A program made the translations under genes and the position numbers. From assembly GCA_023362775.1 (NCBI GenBank), contig JALMGJ010000019.1:5998001-6062000 (forward strand): a stretch of 64,000 nt of DNA. Reading direction: 5' to 3'. The notes below the pieces were generated by a model. That model ran no database searches, was not told where the DNA came from, and saw only the letters and a list, made by a program, of their open reading frames with translations. Positions 11,444-21,330 of the stretch are shown piece after piece (the stretch's first letter is position 1; every line of letters starts with the position of its first letter). This DNA comes from Charina bottae. Its lineage: Eukaryota; Chordata; Lepidosauria; Squamata; Charinaidae.

Positions 11444-13015
11444 GAAGGGCTCAGACGGCAAATTGCAGCCAATATTTTTACCTTGTTCCAGCCACGCTGA
11501 CAACAGATTCCAAGCAACCATTACCTGTAGAAGTGATGATCGACTCCGGTGCAATGACAAATTTTATAGATGTGGAAGCAGTGGGAAAGTTTCAGATTCC
11601 AACGATTGCCCTACCAAGCCCCATACAGGTTGAAACCACCAACGGGCAACCTCTCAAGGCAGGCACAATTACACACTGCACCCAGCCAATTCAACTCTCT
11701 ATCGCAGATCACACGGAGTGGATTCAACTTTATGTCACAGCTTCATTGCAAGTTCCTATCATTCTGGGCACTCCGTGGTTAAAACTTCATAACCCCAATT
11801 TGGACTGGATGACTGGGGCAGTTTCCTTCCCCACTCAGGACTGTCTGCACCACAAATTACAGGCAACCATCCACTCCCAACCGACAGTTGCAACCTTGGA
11901 AGCAGGGAGGGCTCACCTACCAGCAAAGTATGGAGACTATGCAGACATTTTTGGCGAACAGGAGGCTCAGCGATGCCACCCCACAGACCTTTCGACTGCA
12001 CGGTGGACCTAAATCCTGGAGCCAAGATTCCAGCGGCAAAGCATTATGCCATGTCACCAAAGGAACTAGCTACCCTGAAAGAATATGTGGATACCAATCT
12101 CAAGAAGGGATTCATTCGGCCATCGAAATCGCCTACATCTGCCCCCACCTTCTTCGTACCAAAGAAGCCAGATCCCTTCGCCCCTGCGGCACAGGCTGGT
12201 GGAAAGGGGGCTCCCATGCACACGGTGCATGACTACAGCGCACTCAACGCAGTCACCGTTAGGGACCACTACCCCCTTCCCCTTATATCGGATTTGCTAA
12301 ATCGCCTAAAAAAGGCATGAATTTTTACCAAGTTAGACCTCAGGAATGCCTACAATTTGATCAGAATGAAAGAAGGCCATGAATATCTTACAGCCTTTGA
12401 CACCAGTTATGGTAAATTTGAATATTTGGTCATGCCGTTCGGACTAAGTAATTGTGGGGCTGTATTTTCCAGATTTATGAACCACATTTTTTCAGATTTG
12501 TTAGATAAGTATGTAGTCATTTATCTCAATGACATTCTGATATTTTCTGAGGACCCCACGTCCCACATAACTCATGTACGAAATGTTCTGCAGAGGCTGA
12601 GAGAGAACAAACTATTCGCCAAGCTAGAGAAGTGTGCCTTTGATTTAACTCAATTGGACTATCTGGGCTACAGGATTTCCACAGAAGGCATTGCCATGGA
12701 TCCTGCAAAGGTCCAAACAATTCTGTCTTGGAAACCTCCCCACAACGTCAGGGAGGTCCAGCAATTTTTAGGGTACGTGAATTTCTTTCACAAATTTATT
12801 ACCAGCTATGCAGAGAGGGCACGACCCCTTACTCAGCTTTTAAAGAAAGGCACACACTTTTGCTGGGGAGAACAGCAGCAGGCTGCATTCCAAGAGTTTA
12901 AGCAGCTGTTTGCCTCCCCTCCTCTCCTGAGGCATCCAGATCCACAAAGGCAGTTCCATGTCCATTGTGACGCTTCTAACTGGGCAATCGCCACCATCCT
13001 GCTCCAAGCGGCGGA
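11444..13015 (+). pseudogene. pol: Pol of the chromovirus: protease, reverse transcriptase, start of RNase H
   Basis: The aspartic protease active site is VMIDSGAMTNFID (Asp codon 11542). After a frameshift near 11965, the RT runs in one frame from about 11973, with one in-frame TGA at 12318 just before the IFTKLDLRNAYNLI block. The catalytic motif reads YLND at 12522-12533 where the family has YLDD, a change expected to abolish activity. RNase H begins ([13 protein letters not shown]) but is cut off at about 13012, where sequence jumps to the chromodomain. The element therefore depends on relatives for all enzymatic steps. Confidence 0.85.
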
Positions 13016-13324
13016 ATTCAGTATTTAATACACTGGAAGGGGTATTCTCAAACAGAGCGCTCCTGGGAGAATGCCAAGGATGTACATGCTCCCTTGCTTG
13101 TACACAAGTTTCATCAGCTTTTCCCTCACAAGCCACGGCCACCTCGACTGCCAGAACTACAGCCCTTGGCTGAAGACGACGAAGCCGGCCAGCCTGAGGT
13201 GTTCGTAAGTTACCAGCAGCCACCTCAACTCCAGGAGCAGAGGCTAACGAGGGGGGCAGAGGAAGATTCCCGCCCGTCCACTTCTGGGTTGCAGTTCCCA
13301 GGCAGGGGGGGAGAGCTATACTAA
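13016..13324 (+). pseudogene. Chromodomain and C-terminal tail of the chromovirus integrase
   Basis: In the frame starting at 13022 the text reads [20 protein letters not shown] and continues [18 protein letters not shown], the classic chromodomain pattern (Y-L-x-x-W-x-G-Y...W-E). It is joined directly to the RNase H start in a different frame, so the missing piece (rest of RNase H and the integrase core) was lost by deletion. In intact relatives this domain guides integration to chromatin. A proline-rich tail follows to 13324. Confidence 0.85.
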
Positions 13325-13364
13325 CCATATAGATGTTTTTCAGACGCCACCAGCTGCAACCAAG

Positions 13365-13556
13365 ATGTTATCTGATCACACAGACAGTGAGGTTTCCTCC
13401 CCTGACATTCTTCCTGTGGACGAACTCCCTCCTCTGCCTAGTTCTCAGGAGGAGGAAGAGGAGATGGACTCAGCCTCTCACAGGATTGTACCTGACACCA
13501 AGGACGAAGGAGGGGAGGGGGTTGCTATGGAGTGTTTTGCTGGAGAGGGGTGGTGG
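13365..13556 (+). CDS. Acidic C-terminal reading frame before the 3' LTR
   Basis: An open frame starting MLSDHTDSEVSSPDILPVDE with a run of glutamates crosses into the 3' LTR. It may be a remnant of the end of Pol or a small accessory frame. I do not recognise it. Just before the LTR lies a purine-rich stretch (gctggagaggggtggtgg) that could be the polypurine tract. Confidence 0.3.
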
Positions 13557-13778
13557 TGTCAGGGAGACACAGGAGAGCAGAGGGGGCAGCTTGCCCCTGA
13601 GAGGGAAGCGAGCACGTAGCTCGGAAATGCCTCAGGGAAGCTCCGCCCTAGGTTGGACTCATATCTTTGGGATTCTTCGAGCACTATCAGTTTAGCAGGA
13701 TTCTGTATGTAGGTACCAATAAACACTAGAGACTAGATCCCCAGCCTCGACGTGTTATTCCTGCACCTACACAGGACA
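13557..13778 (+). repeat. Short-form 3' LTR of the chromovirus
   Basis: It starts tgtcagggagacacaggaga and ends cacctacacaggaca. It is 222 bp: it lacks the 181-bp leader present in the 5' copy, lacks about 22 bp in the middle (the ggccttctttctcaaa region) and has several substitutions relative to the 5' LTR. Confidence 0.9.
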
Positions 13779-14008
13779 CCGCCTCCCAGCTGGCTCTTAC
13801 CAGTCAAATGTGAAATGCTGTTTGCGATCTTCTGGCTGCAAGCAGCCATCCAGAGGATAGATGGAATGATTCCAGATATTATCCTTTATCCAGAGAACGT
13901 TTCTGGGCTTCAGGAAAACCTGCCTGAACCCAAAAAAAGTTACTGCATTGTCAGCACAGCCGTTCAGTCCGCCATTCCCACCAGAAGCCCAAAATCATGT
14001 AAAGTTTC

Positions 14009-14395
14009 AAGGAACATGAAGTTGTGGCACATTTTCATTAATAACTCCCATGTACAATCAGCTGAATTCATTTATTTTCTCTATACTTCAGACTTCAGGA
14101 ATGCAGCAAAGAACTACCCAAAGCTCTCACGAGGAATGGTTGATAGATTTGATCTGTGAACAAGATAAAGACAGATCAGAGCATACCTAATGTCCCCTCT
14201 CCCACAGATTACATGATACAACCTTGTCAGATTTTATGAATACGTTACCTCCTTCTCCTTGGTTTTCATTTCCATTCATTGGCTTTATGGTTATATATGG
14301 CCTTTGTAAATAGTCTCGGTTTATTTTTCAAGCAATAATATATAATATCCTTATCAACTGCAGTGTCCTTTAGATGAGTCTGCCTTTGAAAAGTG
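14009..14395. other. Short intergenic stretch, nothing recognised
   Basis: AT-rich; no motif of a gene or element family seen. Confidence 0.6.
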
Positions 14396-14681
14396 CTGCA
14401 GGATGCAGCATCCCATCTGCTAAAGGAGTGAGCTGTTTTTGGGGTGCTGCATTGACTTCCAGTAAGCTTCTGGGTACATTCAAAGTACTGGTTTCAGCTA
14501 CAAAGCACTAGATGTTTTGGCTCTGGGTATCTTCAGGAGTGTCTTCTCCAAGGAGGACCACCAACCTGCCCAGAAGGGATATTATGGGCTCTCATAGTTT
14601 TGAAGTTGCTGAGGAGTTGGGGGTGAAAGTAAAGCTTTTCAGTTGCAGCTTCTTCTTCTCTGGAATAGTATTCTCCTGGAA

Positions 14682-15575
14682 TCAAATCAGCACCTGAGAA
14701 CAGCTCTGAAGGCCTGTGGATATCCAAATTGGGCCTTCACTAAATCTAAATCTACCAGACCTAAAACAGCGACAGATAGGGCTGAGACTCAGAGTAAATG
14801 GAAGAACCTGGTCATTCCTTACATGGCTGGCGTGTCTGAAAAGATAAAACGGATATTTGGCAAACACCACATACCTGTATATTTCAAACCCACCAACACA
14901 CTGAGACAGAGGCTTGTACACCCCAAAGATCAAACTCCAAAACACAAGAAAAGCAATGTAGTTTATGCAATCCAGTGCAGTGAGGAGTGCTCTGAACTCT
15001 ACATTGGAGAAACCAAACAACCTTTGTACAGGAGGATGGCCCAACACAGGAGAAGTAACACCACAGGGCCAGAGTCAGCAGTTTATCTTCATCTAAAGGA
15101 AAAAGGACACTCATTTGAGGACATTAATGTTCACATTTTAGACAGAAAAGATAGGTGGTTTGAGAGAGGGGTCAAGGAATCCATTTAGGCCAACTTGGAA
15201 AATCCTTCCTTGAATAGAGGTGGGGGCCTCAGGCACAATCTTTCCCCTATTTTCCTTCCTGCTTTGTCTTCTGTGCCTAGGAAGATTAAGACCATTTCGC
15301 AAGCTCAACAGCAGCATGGTAATCTTAACGATCCTCCTTTAGAGGATAAAGGGACTTAGAAATAACATCTCAAAATAACCATGACCTAGCCCCAGGTGCA
15401 AGGTCACACAGCCACCTAGAAACATATTTAAGGATTCCCTTACTAACTTTGCTTAGACTGAAGAAGCTCCTTGGATAGGGAGCGAAACGTTTCCACTGAG
15501 AAAATAGAAATCCAGTTGACATGATTCAAGCTACAGACAATTCCACCTGGATGACTGAGAACCTTCATAGACATC
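14682..15575 (+). mobile_element. Penelope-like element (PLE), 5'-truncated, with 3' tail
   Basis: Flanked by ttctcctggaa at 14671-14681 and 15576-15586, an 11-bp TSD. It encodes the end of a PLE polyprotein with a GIY-YIG endonuclease. Its 3' part (15455-15575) contains actgaagaagctccttgg, gagcgaaacgtttccactga and a last block ending gaaccttcatagac. That 3' part is repeated as inverted-repeat units at 36683-36889 and 46961-47094. The reverse transcriptase domain is absent because of 5' truncation. Confidence 0.85.
14685..15188 (+). CDS. PLE polyprotein C-terminus with GIY-YIG endonuclease (partial)
   Basis: About 168 codons in one frame. It opens NQHLRTALKACGYPNWAF (RT-endonuclease linker), then MAGVSEKIKRIFGKHHIPV, then LRQRLVHPKD. 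The GIY-YIG core is VVYAIQC (about 14958) and LYIGET (about 14997), with the following Arg and His (YRRMAQHRR). The stop at 15186 comes before the conserved ANLENPSLNRGGGL, which is still readable right after it, so the end has one nonsense change. In active PLEs this endonuclease nicks target DNA for reverse transcription. Confidence 0.85.
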   Translation, partial: NQHLRTALKACGYPNWAFTKSKSTRPKTATDRAETQSKWKNLVIPYMAGVSEKIKRIFGKHHIPVYFKPTNTLRQRLVHPKDQTPKHKKSNVVYAIQCSEECSELYIGETKQPLYRRMAQHRRSNTTGPESAVYLHLKEKGHSFEDINVHILDRKDRWFERGVKESI

Positions 15576-16081
15576 TTCTCCTGGAAATTTGGCTGGCATG
15601 CACTCTGATGCAATTCAGAAAAGCTTTGAAAACCATGCTGTTCCACAGAGCTTTAAATATGCAATTGTATTGTTACCACATCCCAGCAGTGTGATAGGGT
15701 GCCAGTGGGTGGTTATTTAATTTAATAGAATTATTTTAATGGTTGTATGACTTCTATGGTTTATTGCCTGTGTAAACCACCAGGAGACCTCTCTGACATA
15801 CGGTAGAATGTACCAAATTACAAACAAACAATTAAATAAATAAATTTGAATCAACCAATGAATCAATATTTTCAGCAGGTTAATACTTCATCTAATATGC
15901 TATGCAATTGTATTCCTTGCAGATGTTTGAGCAATACATAATACAATTCTATATAATCTAATACGGTTAAAAACATTTGGGAAAGATAAAATCCATTTAA
16001 TTCCACATTCAATTCCCAAGGTAGCCAGACAGAATCCAAAGTATGTTCATGTGAAATGAAGGTCCACTGCATCTCTTGGGA

Positions 16082-17793
16082 CTTTTTCTTTTATAAGAAT
16101 TTTATGAAGTTTCAAGCAAAGATAAAAGCTACAGAAAAAGAAAAAACTACAAAGAAAAAAAACTAAAATAGAGTGAAAACACAAGAGAATTTTTTTTCAA
16201 AGTTACAAACAAGTGTGACTTCCGACTTTTAACACCAAGGATATACAAAAATTTTCTATAGTCAATCCCTTACTCTATATTAAACCAAAACCACATTATT
16301 TCTATAAATCATTCCACATTGGCACATTATAAAAGTCAATAAGTACAGTTTCTCCTTCCCCTTATATTAAAAGAAAAAAAAGAAAAATTCATATAAACCT
16401 CCTAAACAATTTCCCCCTCCCCAAAGAGAACATCTTTTTAATTATTTCCTTCCTACTTCTATACATTTCTGTCTACTATTGGAAAATCAAACTAAAAAGT
16501 GCATAAATTGTCTGCCATTATACTTAGTAATACAACAATTTTAATCCAAAACCCTCCAAGTAGACATTTTTAATACCTTATTAATCTTAATCCAAATCAT
16601 TAAAGATAAATGAAATCAACCAAACCCTAAAAGCAATCCAGATCAATATTCTTAAACCCTTATCCCACTTCAAAATAAACCAGAACATTTACATATCCGC
16701 ACAATGCACACAGAGCTTTTTTCTTAAAAAAAATCAAACAGCCCAACTGCACCCTTGAAAAACTCCGACTTCACTTCAGGAGACCTCCCATACATAATAA
16801 CCCCTTCTTTTCCATGGCATTCCACCAGAAGATCAATTTCATTTGTGGCTTGCAACTTGCTCTCCCTTAAATTTCTCCAACTTGACTATCTGATCTTCAT
16901 CCAACATTTCAAAAGAAATCACAATCTCACTGTTAGAAGAAACATTTCTGTCACTGTTAAATTCCTCAGTTTCATCTACGACATCCCCAACCAGATAACA
17001 CATTTTAGACCTCATATTTTCCACAATGTCCTGAATGTCTTGCATAAAAACGTGGTAGGAATCAGAAAAAAACTGTTTAAAATCTTGGTGGAAGTCAGAG
17101 AAAGTCTGTTTAAGATCCTCCATGCCTCAAGCAGTAGATTATGGTGCCACCTAGGAGCTTAACCAGCGAAAGTTGAAGATATGAAAGAATTCTGGAATGT
17201 GTTTACACAAGTGAAAGTGAGATATGCAGACAGTTCCCCAGGGAAAGTAGAAGCAGAAAGCTGAAGGTTCAAATCAGCAGATTCAACGTGTAGGAAAATG
17301 CTAATATCTTCAAATTTAGTACAAAGATAATAACAGGGATACAATTATTTACTCTCAATTTGGAAGGAAAACAAATTCCAAAACATAAAAAGGATTTTTT
17401 GAAAATTAAGCACCAAGAGAACCCATTTCTCCTTGCTGTAGAAAGCCTCTCTTAGGGTACGCATACTTAAAAGAAATATAAATAGGGTGATTTAGAAATG
17501 GGGTGGCCGGTCTTAGTGTCCCTTTAAGGCTACAGCACGGCTTGGAAAATGGTAACGTCCCTGCCTCCCGGCTAGCTCTTACCAGTCGAATGTGAATGCT
17601 GTTTGCGATCTTCTGGCTGCAAGCAGCCATCTGGAGGGCAGATGGGGTGATTCCAGGTGTTTTCCTTTTTCCAGAAAACACTCCTGGGCTTCAGGAAAAT
17701 CTGCCTGAGCTCAAAAAACTGCCCCGTTGTCAGCTCCGCCTGCTGAGCCCGCGGGCACATCTGTTCAGTCTGCCATGACTCAATCGGAAGTCC
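16082..17793 (-). mobile_element. HAL1-like (internally deleted L1-type) element, copy 2
   Basis: A 12-bp direct repeat catctcttggga lies at 16070-16081 and 17794-17805. Minus-strand order is the same as in copy 1: 5' end at 17793, a GC-richer 5' UTR (cagcaggcggagctgaca), the short ORF at 17123, then an AT-rich 3' region ending in a short A-rich stretch. Length about 1.7 kb. It lacks the chromovirus, the solo LTR and the L2 tail present in copy 1. Confidence 0.8.
16839..17123 (-). CDS. Short coiled-coil-like ORF of the HAL1-like element, copy 2
   Basis: 94 codons beginning MEDLKQTFSDFHQDFKQFF, clearly homologous to the 144-codon ORF in copy 1 (MRSKMC, VGDVVDETEEF and FEMLDED are shared). It stops early after GEQVASHK, but readable homology to copy 1 continues beyond the stop. 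The region after the ORF is 3' UTR-like in both copies, so no ORF2 was present in the progenitor. Confidence 0.5.
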   Translation of the reverse strand: MEDLKQTFSDFHQDFKQFFSDSYHVFMQDIQDIVENMRSKMCYLVGDVVDETEEFNSDRNVSSNSEIVISFEMLDEDQIVKLEKFKGEQVASHK

Positions 17794-17814
17794 CATCTCT
17801 TGGGAATTTTCATT

Positions 17815-17900
17815 AGTCTTATATGACTTTGCCCAATCTCAAAAGGGTAATCAGATTCAGACCTGGTTAGTACCCAGAGGGGAGATCACCATGAAATCCC
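17815..17900 (+). repeat. Possible 5S rRNA-derived repeat, third copy
   Basis: The text ccaatctcaaaagggtaatc, then gacctggttagtacccagag, then ggagatcacc follows the order of 5S rRNA (gatct...aagcta...cctggttagtacttggatgggagacc). Divergence is high. Confidence 0.4.
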
Positions 17901-18185
17901 AGGACTGTAGATTTGACTAGGAAGTAAAACAAAGCAAAAACAAATCAGAAAAAGGCAAAACTCACTTGTTAGTGGGTGCATCCATGGATGTATTTAACTC
18001 ACTTGGAGATAAACTCAACTCAAAGGAGATGTTACTCCCTATGATTTCAGTCCTATATAAATGAAAAGGTAAAAATCTGTTAAATTTTCCAATGGGGAGA
18101 TCAATCCTTCCTCCATGGCTTATTTCTTAGCATTGTCCATTCTGAGGCAGTTGAAGATGATTCCTCAAAGGAAGGCATTTGTTAT

Positions 18186-19080
18186 TTCAAAAATGGTGCA
18201 GGACATAAATCTCTACCCCTATAAATAACATTCAGAAAAAAAATCACCAAGAGTTCTACAAACATCCTGATGCCAGCCCTGGAAACAGAAAAAGGTCTTA
18301 GGAGACTTCTGGAACATTTGAAGGATGGGAGACGTACATATCTCCAGAGGGATGCTGTTCCAGAGGGCAGGTGCCACAATAGAGAAGCATGCTTTCTCTG
18401 TCTCACAAGATTTAACTGAAGGGACCTGGAAAGTATCCATTTTTCCTGATCATTCTGGACAGGAATTAGAAACAAGAACTCTCTCAAATAACCAGGACCT
18501 ATGCAATGAAGGGCTTCATAGGTGGCAACCAGAACCTTAAATTCTACCCAGAAGCTAACTAATAACCAATGCAGCTTGTGAAGGGTATAACAAGGGTATA
18601 ACAAGAAGTGCCATTACTGCCCACACCACTGCATTTTGATCCACCTATAGCTTTTGGATGATCTTCAAGGATAGCCCTATGTATAACACATTGCAGTAGT
18701 CCAGTTGTGAAGAGACTAAGGTGTGAGTAACCATCTGAAGGACCTCCCAGTCAAGGAAAGGGTGTTGTTGTTTATTCGTTCAGTCGCTTCCAACTCTTCA
18801 TGACTTCATGGACCAGCCCACGCCAGAGCTTCCTGTCAGCCGTCACCATCCCCAGCTACCCCACGGTTGATTCCGTCACCTCCAGAATATCATCCATCCA
18901 TCTTGCCCTTGGTCGGCCCCTCTTCCTTTTGCCTTCCACTTTTGTGCAAATGCCCACAGCTGCCACCTGCTCTTGGAGGGCCCCCAAATTACACACCAGT
19001 TTGAAATGGGGAAGTACAGCCCCATCCAAGACCAAAGGAGAAAATGTATCAAACCTAGTATATACCAAACAGCCATAGCC
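18186..19080 (-). mobile_element. L2-clade LINE, antisense, interrupted by a BovB 3' end
   Basis: Minus-strand reading gives LHWLLVSFWVEFKVLVATYE and GPGYLRE in 18604-18460, then DYCNVLYIGLSLK farther 5' (near 18680), then SLVLDGAVLPHFKLV and EEQVA-like text at 19050-18960. These are ordered blocks of the L2 ORF2 C-terminus. The BovB piece at 18757-18944 separates them. Many stops and frameshifts. Confidence 0.8.
18757..18944 (-). mobile_element. BovB (RTE) LINE 3' end, antisense
   Basis: The plus strand reads gttgttgtttattcgttcag, tccaactcttcatgacttca and ccagaatatcatccatccat, the reverse complement of the BovB 3' end and of its GRPRARWMDDILEVT coding block. It closely resembles the end seen at 1-310. 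It is about 190 bp, strongly 5'-truncated, and is inserted into an L2. Confidence 0.9.
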
Positions 19081-19165
19081 ACTCAGCCAAATGCTGATAT
19101 ATGAACCCAGGGGCCATAGCCACTCATCCAAATGCTGATATACATATTCAAATATGAACCCAGGG
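19066..19165. repeat. Short tandem duplication of about 45 bp
   Basis: The unit gccatagccactcagccaaa...tgctgatata...gaacccagg occurs twice in a row, the second copy with a small insertion (catattcaaat). It is a local duplication at the edge of the L2 remnant. Confidence 0.8.
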
Positions 19166-19458
19166 GCACTGCATTGAGAAAATGTGGTTGTCCCATGGGC
19201 CGAGGCATGACAAATAGCTGTCTATTGTCGAACCAGCATTAATTGGTCTACCATCCATACTATCACATCTGGTCAGTGGGTGAGATGGTGAAAAACTCTG
19301 GAATTCAGAACTGGCTTCTATTAGAGCTTATGACAAGTACTTATCCAACATAATTATTAGAAGAGGTGTGAATAGCTTAAATGGTGTCCAATATCTAGCC
19401 AGTTTGGGAAGTAAAGTGTAATCAGAATAACTATTTTGACAGGAAATAAGACTAAGAG

Positions 19459-19521
<63 letters not shown>
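19459..19521. repeat. (CT)n dinucleotide array
   Basis: About 30 uninterrupted ct units. Confidence 0.98.
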
Positions 19522-19525
<4 letters not shown>

Positions 19526-20263
19526 TTATGGAATCATCAGAATGGGATAGCAACCTTTTTTCCCCTGTTTAATATAGTTAAACAGGAGCCAGCAGAAAGT
19601 CACAGGGAAATGTTGAGACAGAACAATGGATCATCATGCTGGGTTCTGCTAACAGTCCTCTCTGCTAAGGACAGGAAAGCTCTGCCCACTGGAAGCTCAT
19701 CTTCATGACCTATTTTGCTATATTTGTATCCAGCATTGGGGGATAAGGAAGATGGAGCTGAGCACAGTTAGAGAATATATATGTCAAATAAATCATTCCA
19801 TGGGACTGTTACCATCAATTTTATTCAACATTGTTTTCCTTCCTCCCAATTATTTCTAGAAATGAAATGTGCATCTGTTAAAACAAGGTAAGTTTATCAA
19901 TTGTCTGTACATGTGGAAGGAAGGGTTATAGCTCATCTTAAAATCCAGAAGGACCTACAGTACTTGCAAAGTATGCAAAGTTGTAACAAATGGGCACATT
20001 AAGAAGAAATGCTTTCTCAATAAGGAAAAAGATGCATGGGACACCAATTTCGCATTTGCTTTGTATCTGTCAGCAAAGGAACCACCAGAAGAAAGTTGGA
20101 AAGACACATAGGGAGCTAGCAAAAGGCTTCCAAAGTAAGAAAATGCTAGATGTACAAAATGGAAACAAAGTTAGTATGTACTGCATCAATAACCGAAAAA
20201 AGACAGATAACAGAATCAACAATTCTAATGGTTGTACTGGTCAGTGACCGTAATAAATTGAAA
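19522..20263. other. Intergenic DNA, nothing recognised
   Basis: One 85-codon ORF at 19990 has no recognisable motif and no supporting context. Confidence 0.6.
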
Positions 20264-20266
20264 TAT

Positions 20267-20309
<43 letters not shown>

Positions 20310-20312
20310 TTT
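20264..20312. repeat. (ATTT)n tetranucleotide array
   Basis: About 12 units. Such arrays in this window often derive from antisense LINE or SINE tails, but no attached element is visible here. Confidence 0.95.
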
Positions 20313-20584
20313 GTAATGGTCTGAAGAAGATTTGGGAAGTGTTTGGGAAGTAACAGATAATACACTGTTGCTTGTAATGCCTGTGAAATGATTGCAGCCT
20401 TCATGTCACCAGAACTGGAGTCTTATTTGCACAACATCTGGTTGTAGAAAGGGATAATTATGCAACATGCCGAAGAGTAAAGCCATGGATATTTTTGGGA
20501 ATTCCAAGCTTGGATTTTCAGCCTTCCCCTACTTAACTTTACATCATTTACTATGACTGAATAATTAGATGTTATAAAAATTGA

Positions 20585-21330
20585 TAGCATCAATTATATG
20601 ATGCTATCTGTTTAATCGTGTCTGACTCTCAGTGATTCTATGGACCAGCTCTCTCCACTGTTGGCTTTAATGGTGTCTAGCCACCATGCTTTTTGGTGGC
20701 CTCATTTCCTTTTATCGCTGACCATTCTGAGTGTAATTGCCCTTTCCAGCGAATTTGGTTGCATGGTATGGCCAAAATAAGTAAGGGAGAGTTTTGTGAT
20801 TTTGCCCACCAGTGATATGTCTGGTTTTATACGCTCCAGTACTTGCTTATTTGTCACCTTTGCTGACCAAGGAATGCACAGGAGCCTTCTCCAACACCAC
20901 AGCTCAAATGAGTCAATTTTCCTCCTATCTAGTTTTTTCATGGTCCAACTTTTGCAATCATAGGTAGCTACAGGAAACATGATAGTGCGGACTAATCTGC
21001 ATTTAGTTACTAGGCTGATGTCCTTGCTTTTCCATACTCAATTCATGCTCATCATTGCTGTGCGACCCAGTACAATTCGACACTTTGTTTCTGGACTGCA
21101 TTCACTGCTTTGATTAAGCAGTGAACCTAGGAAAGTGAATTCTTGAACACATTCAATTTCTTCACCATCAATTGATATTTTGACATTTCCATTCCTCGCA
21201 GTAGTCATGAGCTTGGTCTTTCTGATGTTTAGGAAGAGGCCAAATTCCTTGCTCTCTTCTTTAATCCCTTTGATCAGATGTTTCAGGCCTTCTTTGGTTT
21301 CTGAGAGGAGAGTTGTGTCCTACAAGGATA
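20585..21330 (-). mobile_element. RTE-clade LINE 3' half, second RTE lineage
   Basis: Minus-strand blocks in order: TKLMTTARNGNVKISIDGEE, FTFLGSLLNQSSECSPETK, then FPVATYDCKSWTMKKLDRRK, IDSFELWCWRRLLCIPWSAK and YFGHTMQPNSLERAITL. This is RTE reverse transcriptase C-terminus, but it differs from BovB in detail. The 3' end reads gagtcagacacgattaaaca, close to the 3' end of the tRNA SINEs at 7000, 36531 and 45733. Stops and frameshifts are present. The 5' half is missing. Confidence 0.85.

Larger units (their letters stand above)
9921..13778 (+). mobile_element. Chromovirus (Ty3/gypsy LTR retrotransposon with chromodomain), internally deleted
   Basis: Flanked by the 5-bp direct repeat ccgcc (9916-9920 and 13779-13783). 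The sister L1-like copy reads gcctcccggc uninterrupted near 17563, giving the empty site. Order: 5' LTR region, gag with a zinc knuckle, aspartic protease, reverse transcriptase, start of RNase H, then a direct junction to a chromodomain, an acidic tail, a purine-rich tract and the 3' LTR. Most of RNase H and all of integrase are missing. Several stops and frameshifts make it non-autonomous. A chromodomain Ty3/gypsy element has been described from Anolis, so the family is expected in squamates. Confidence 0.9.
7881..13988 (-). mobile_element. HAL1-like (internally deleted L1-type) element, copy 1, with three nested insertions
   Basis: A 20-bp direct repeat (ccaaaatcatgtaaagtttc) lies at 7861-7880 and 13989-14008. 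Read on the minus strand the unit runs from a 5' end at 13988 (gggcttctggtgggaatggc), through a 5' UTR, a short ORF (9045-8611) and an AT-rich 3' region to a short A-rich 3' end at 7881. The long TSD and A-rich end fit L1-type target-primed reverse transcription. Three later insertions interrupt it: an L2 tail, a solo LTR and a chromovirus. Without them it is about 1.76 kb. The related copy at 16082-17793 has the same architecture and a different TSD, so the two are independent insertions. Confidence 0.8.
14396..15850 (+). mobile_element. L2-clade LINE 3' fragment, split by a Penelope-like element
   Basis: Left part (14440-14681): gctgcattgacttccagtaa and following is the decayed L2 block LHW-PV-F-VQFKVLV. 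Right part (from about 15590): gcaattcagaaaagctttga is the later L2 block FRKALKT, followed by a 3' UTR and a terminal ATAAATAAATAAA. The two halves join logically if the Penelope-like insert 14682-15575 is removed. Confidence 0.75.

Noticed and set aside
15455..15530. Hammerhead-ribozyme-like core in the Penelope 3' region (ctgaaga, a GCTCC/GGAGC stem, gaaac)
   Set aside because: The CUGANGA and GAAA boxes and helix II are there, and Penelope elements are known to carry hammerheads, but I could not close helices I and III or place the cleavage site. Without a covariance-model hit it is not reported as a ribozyme.
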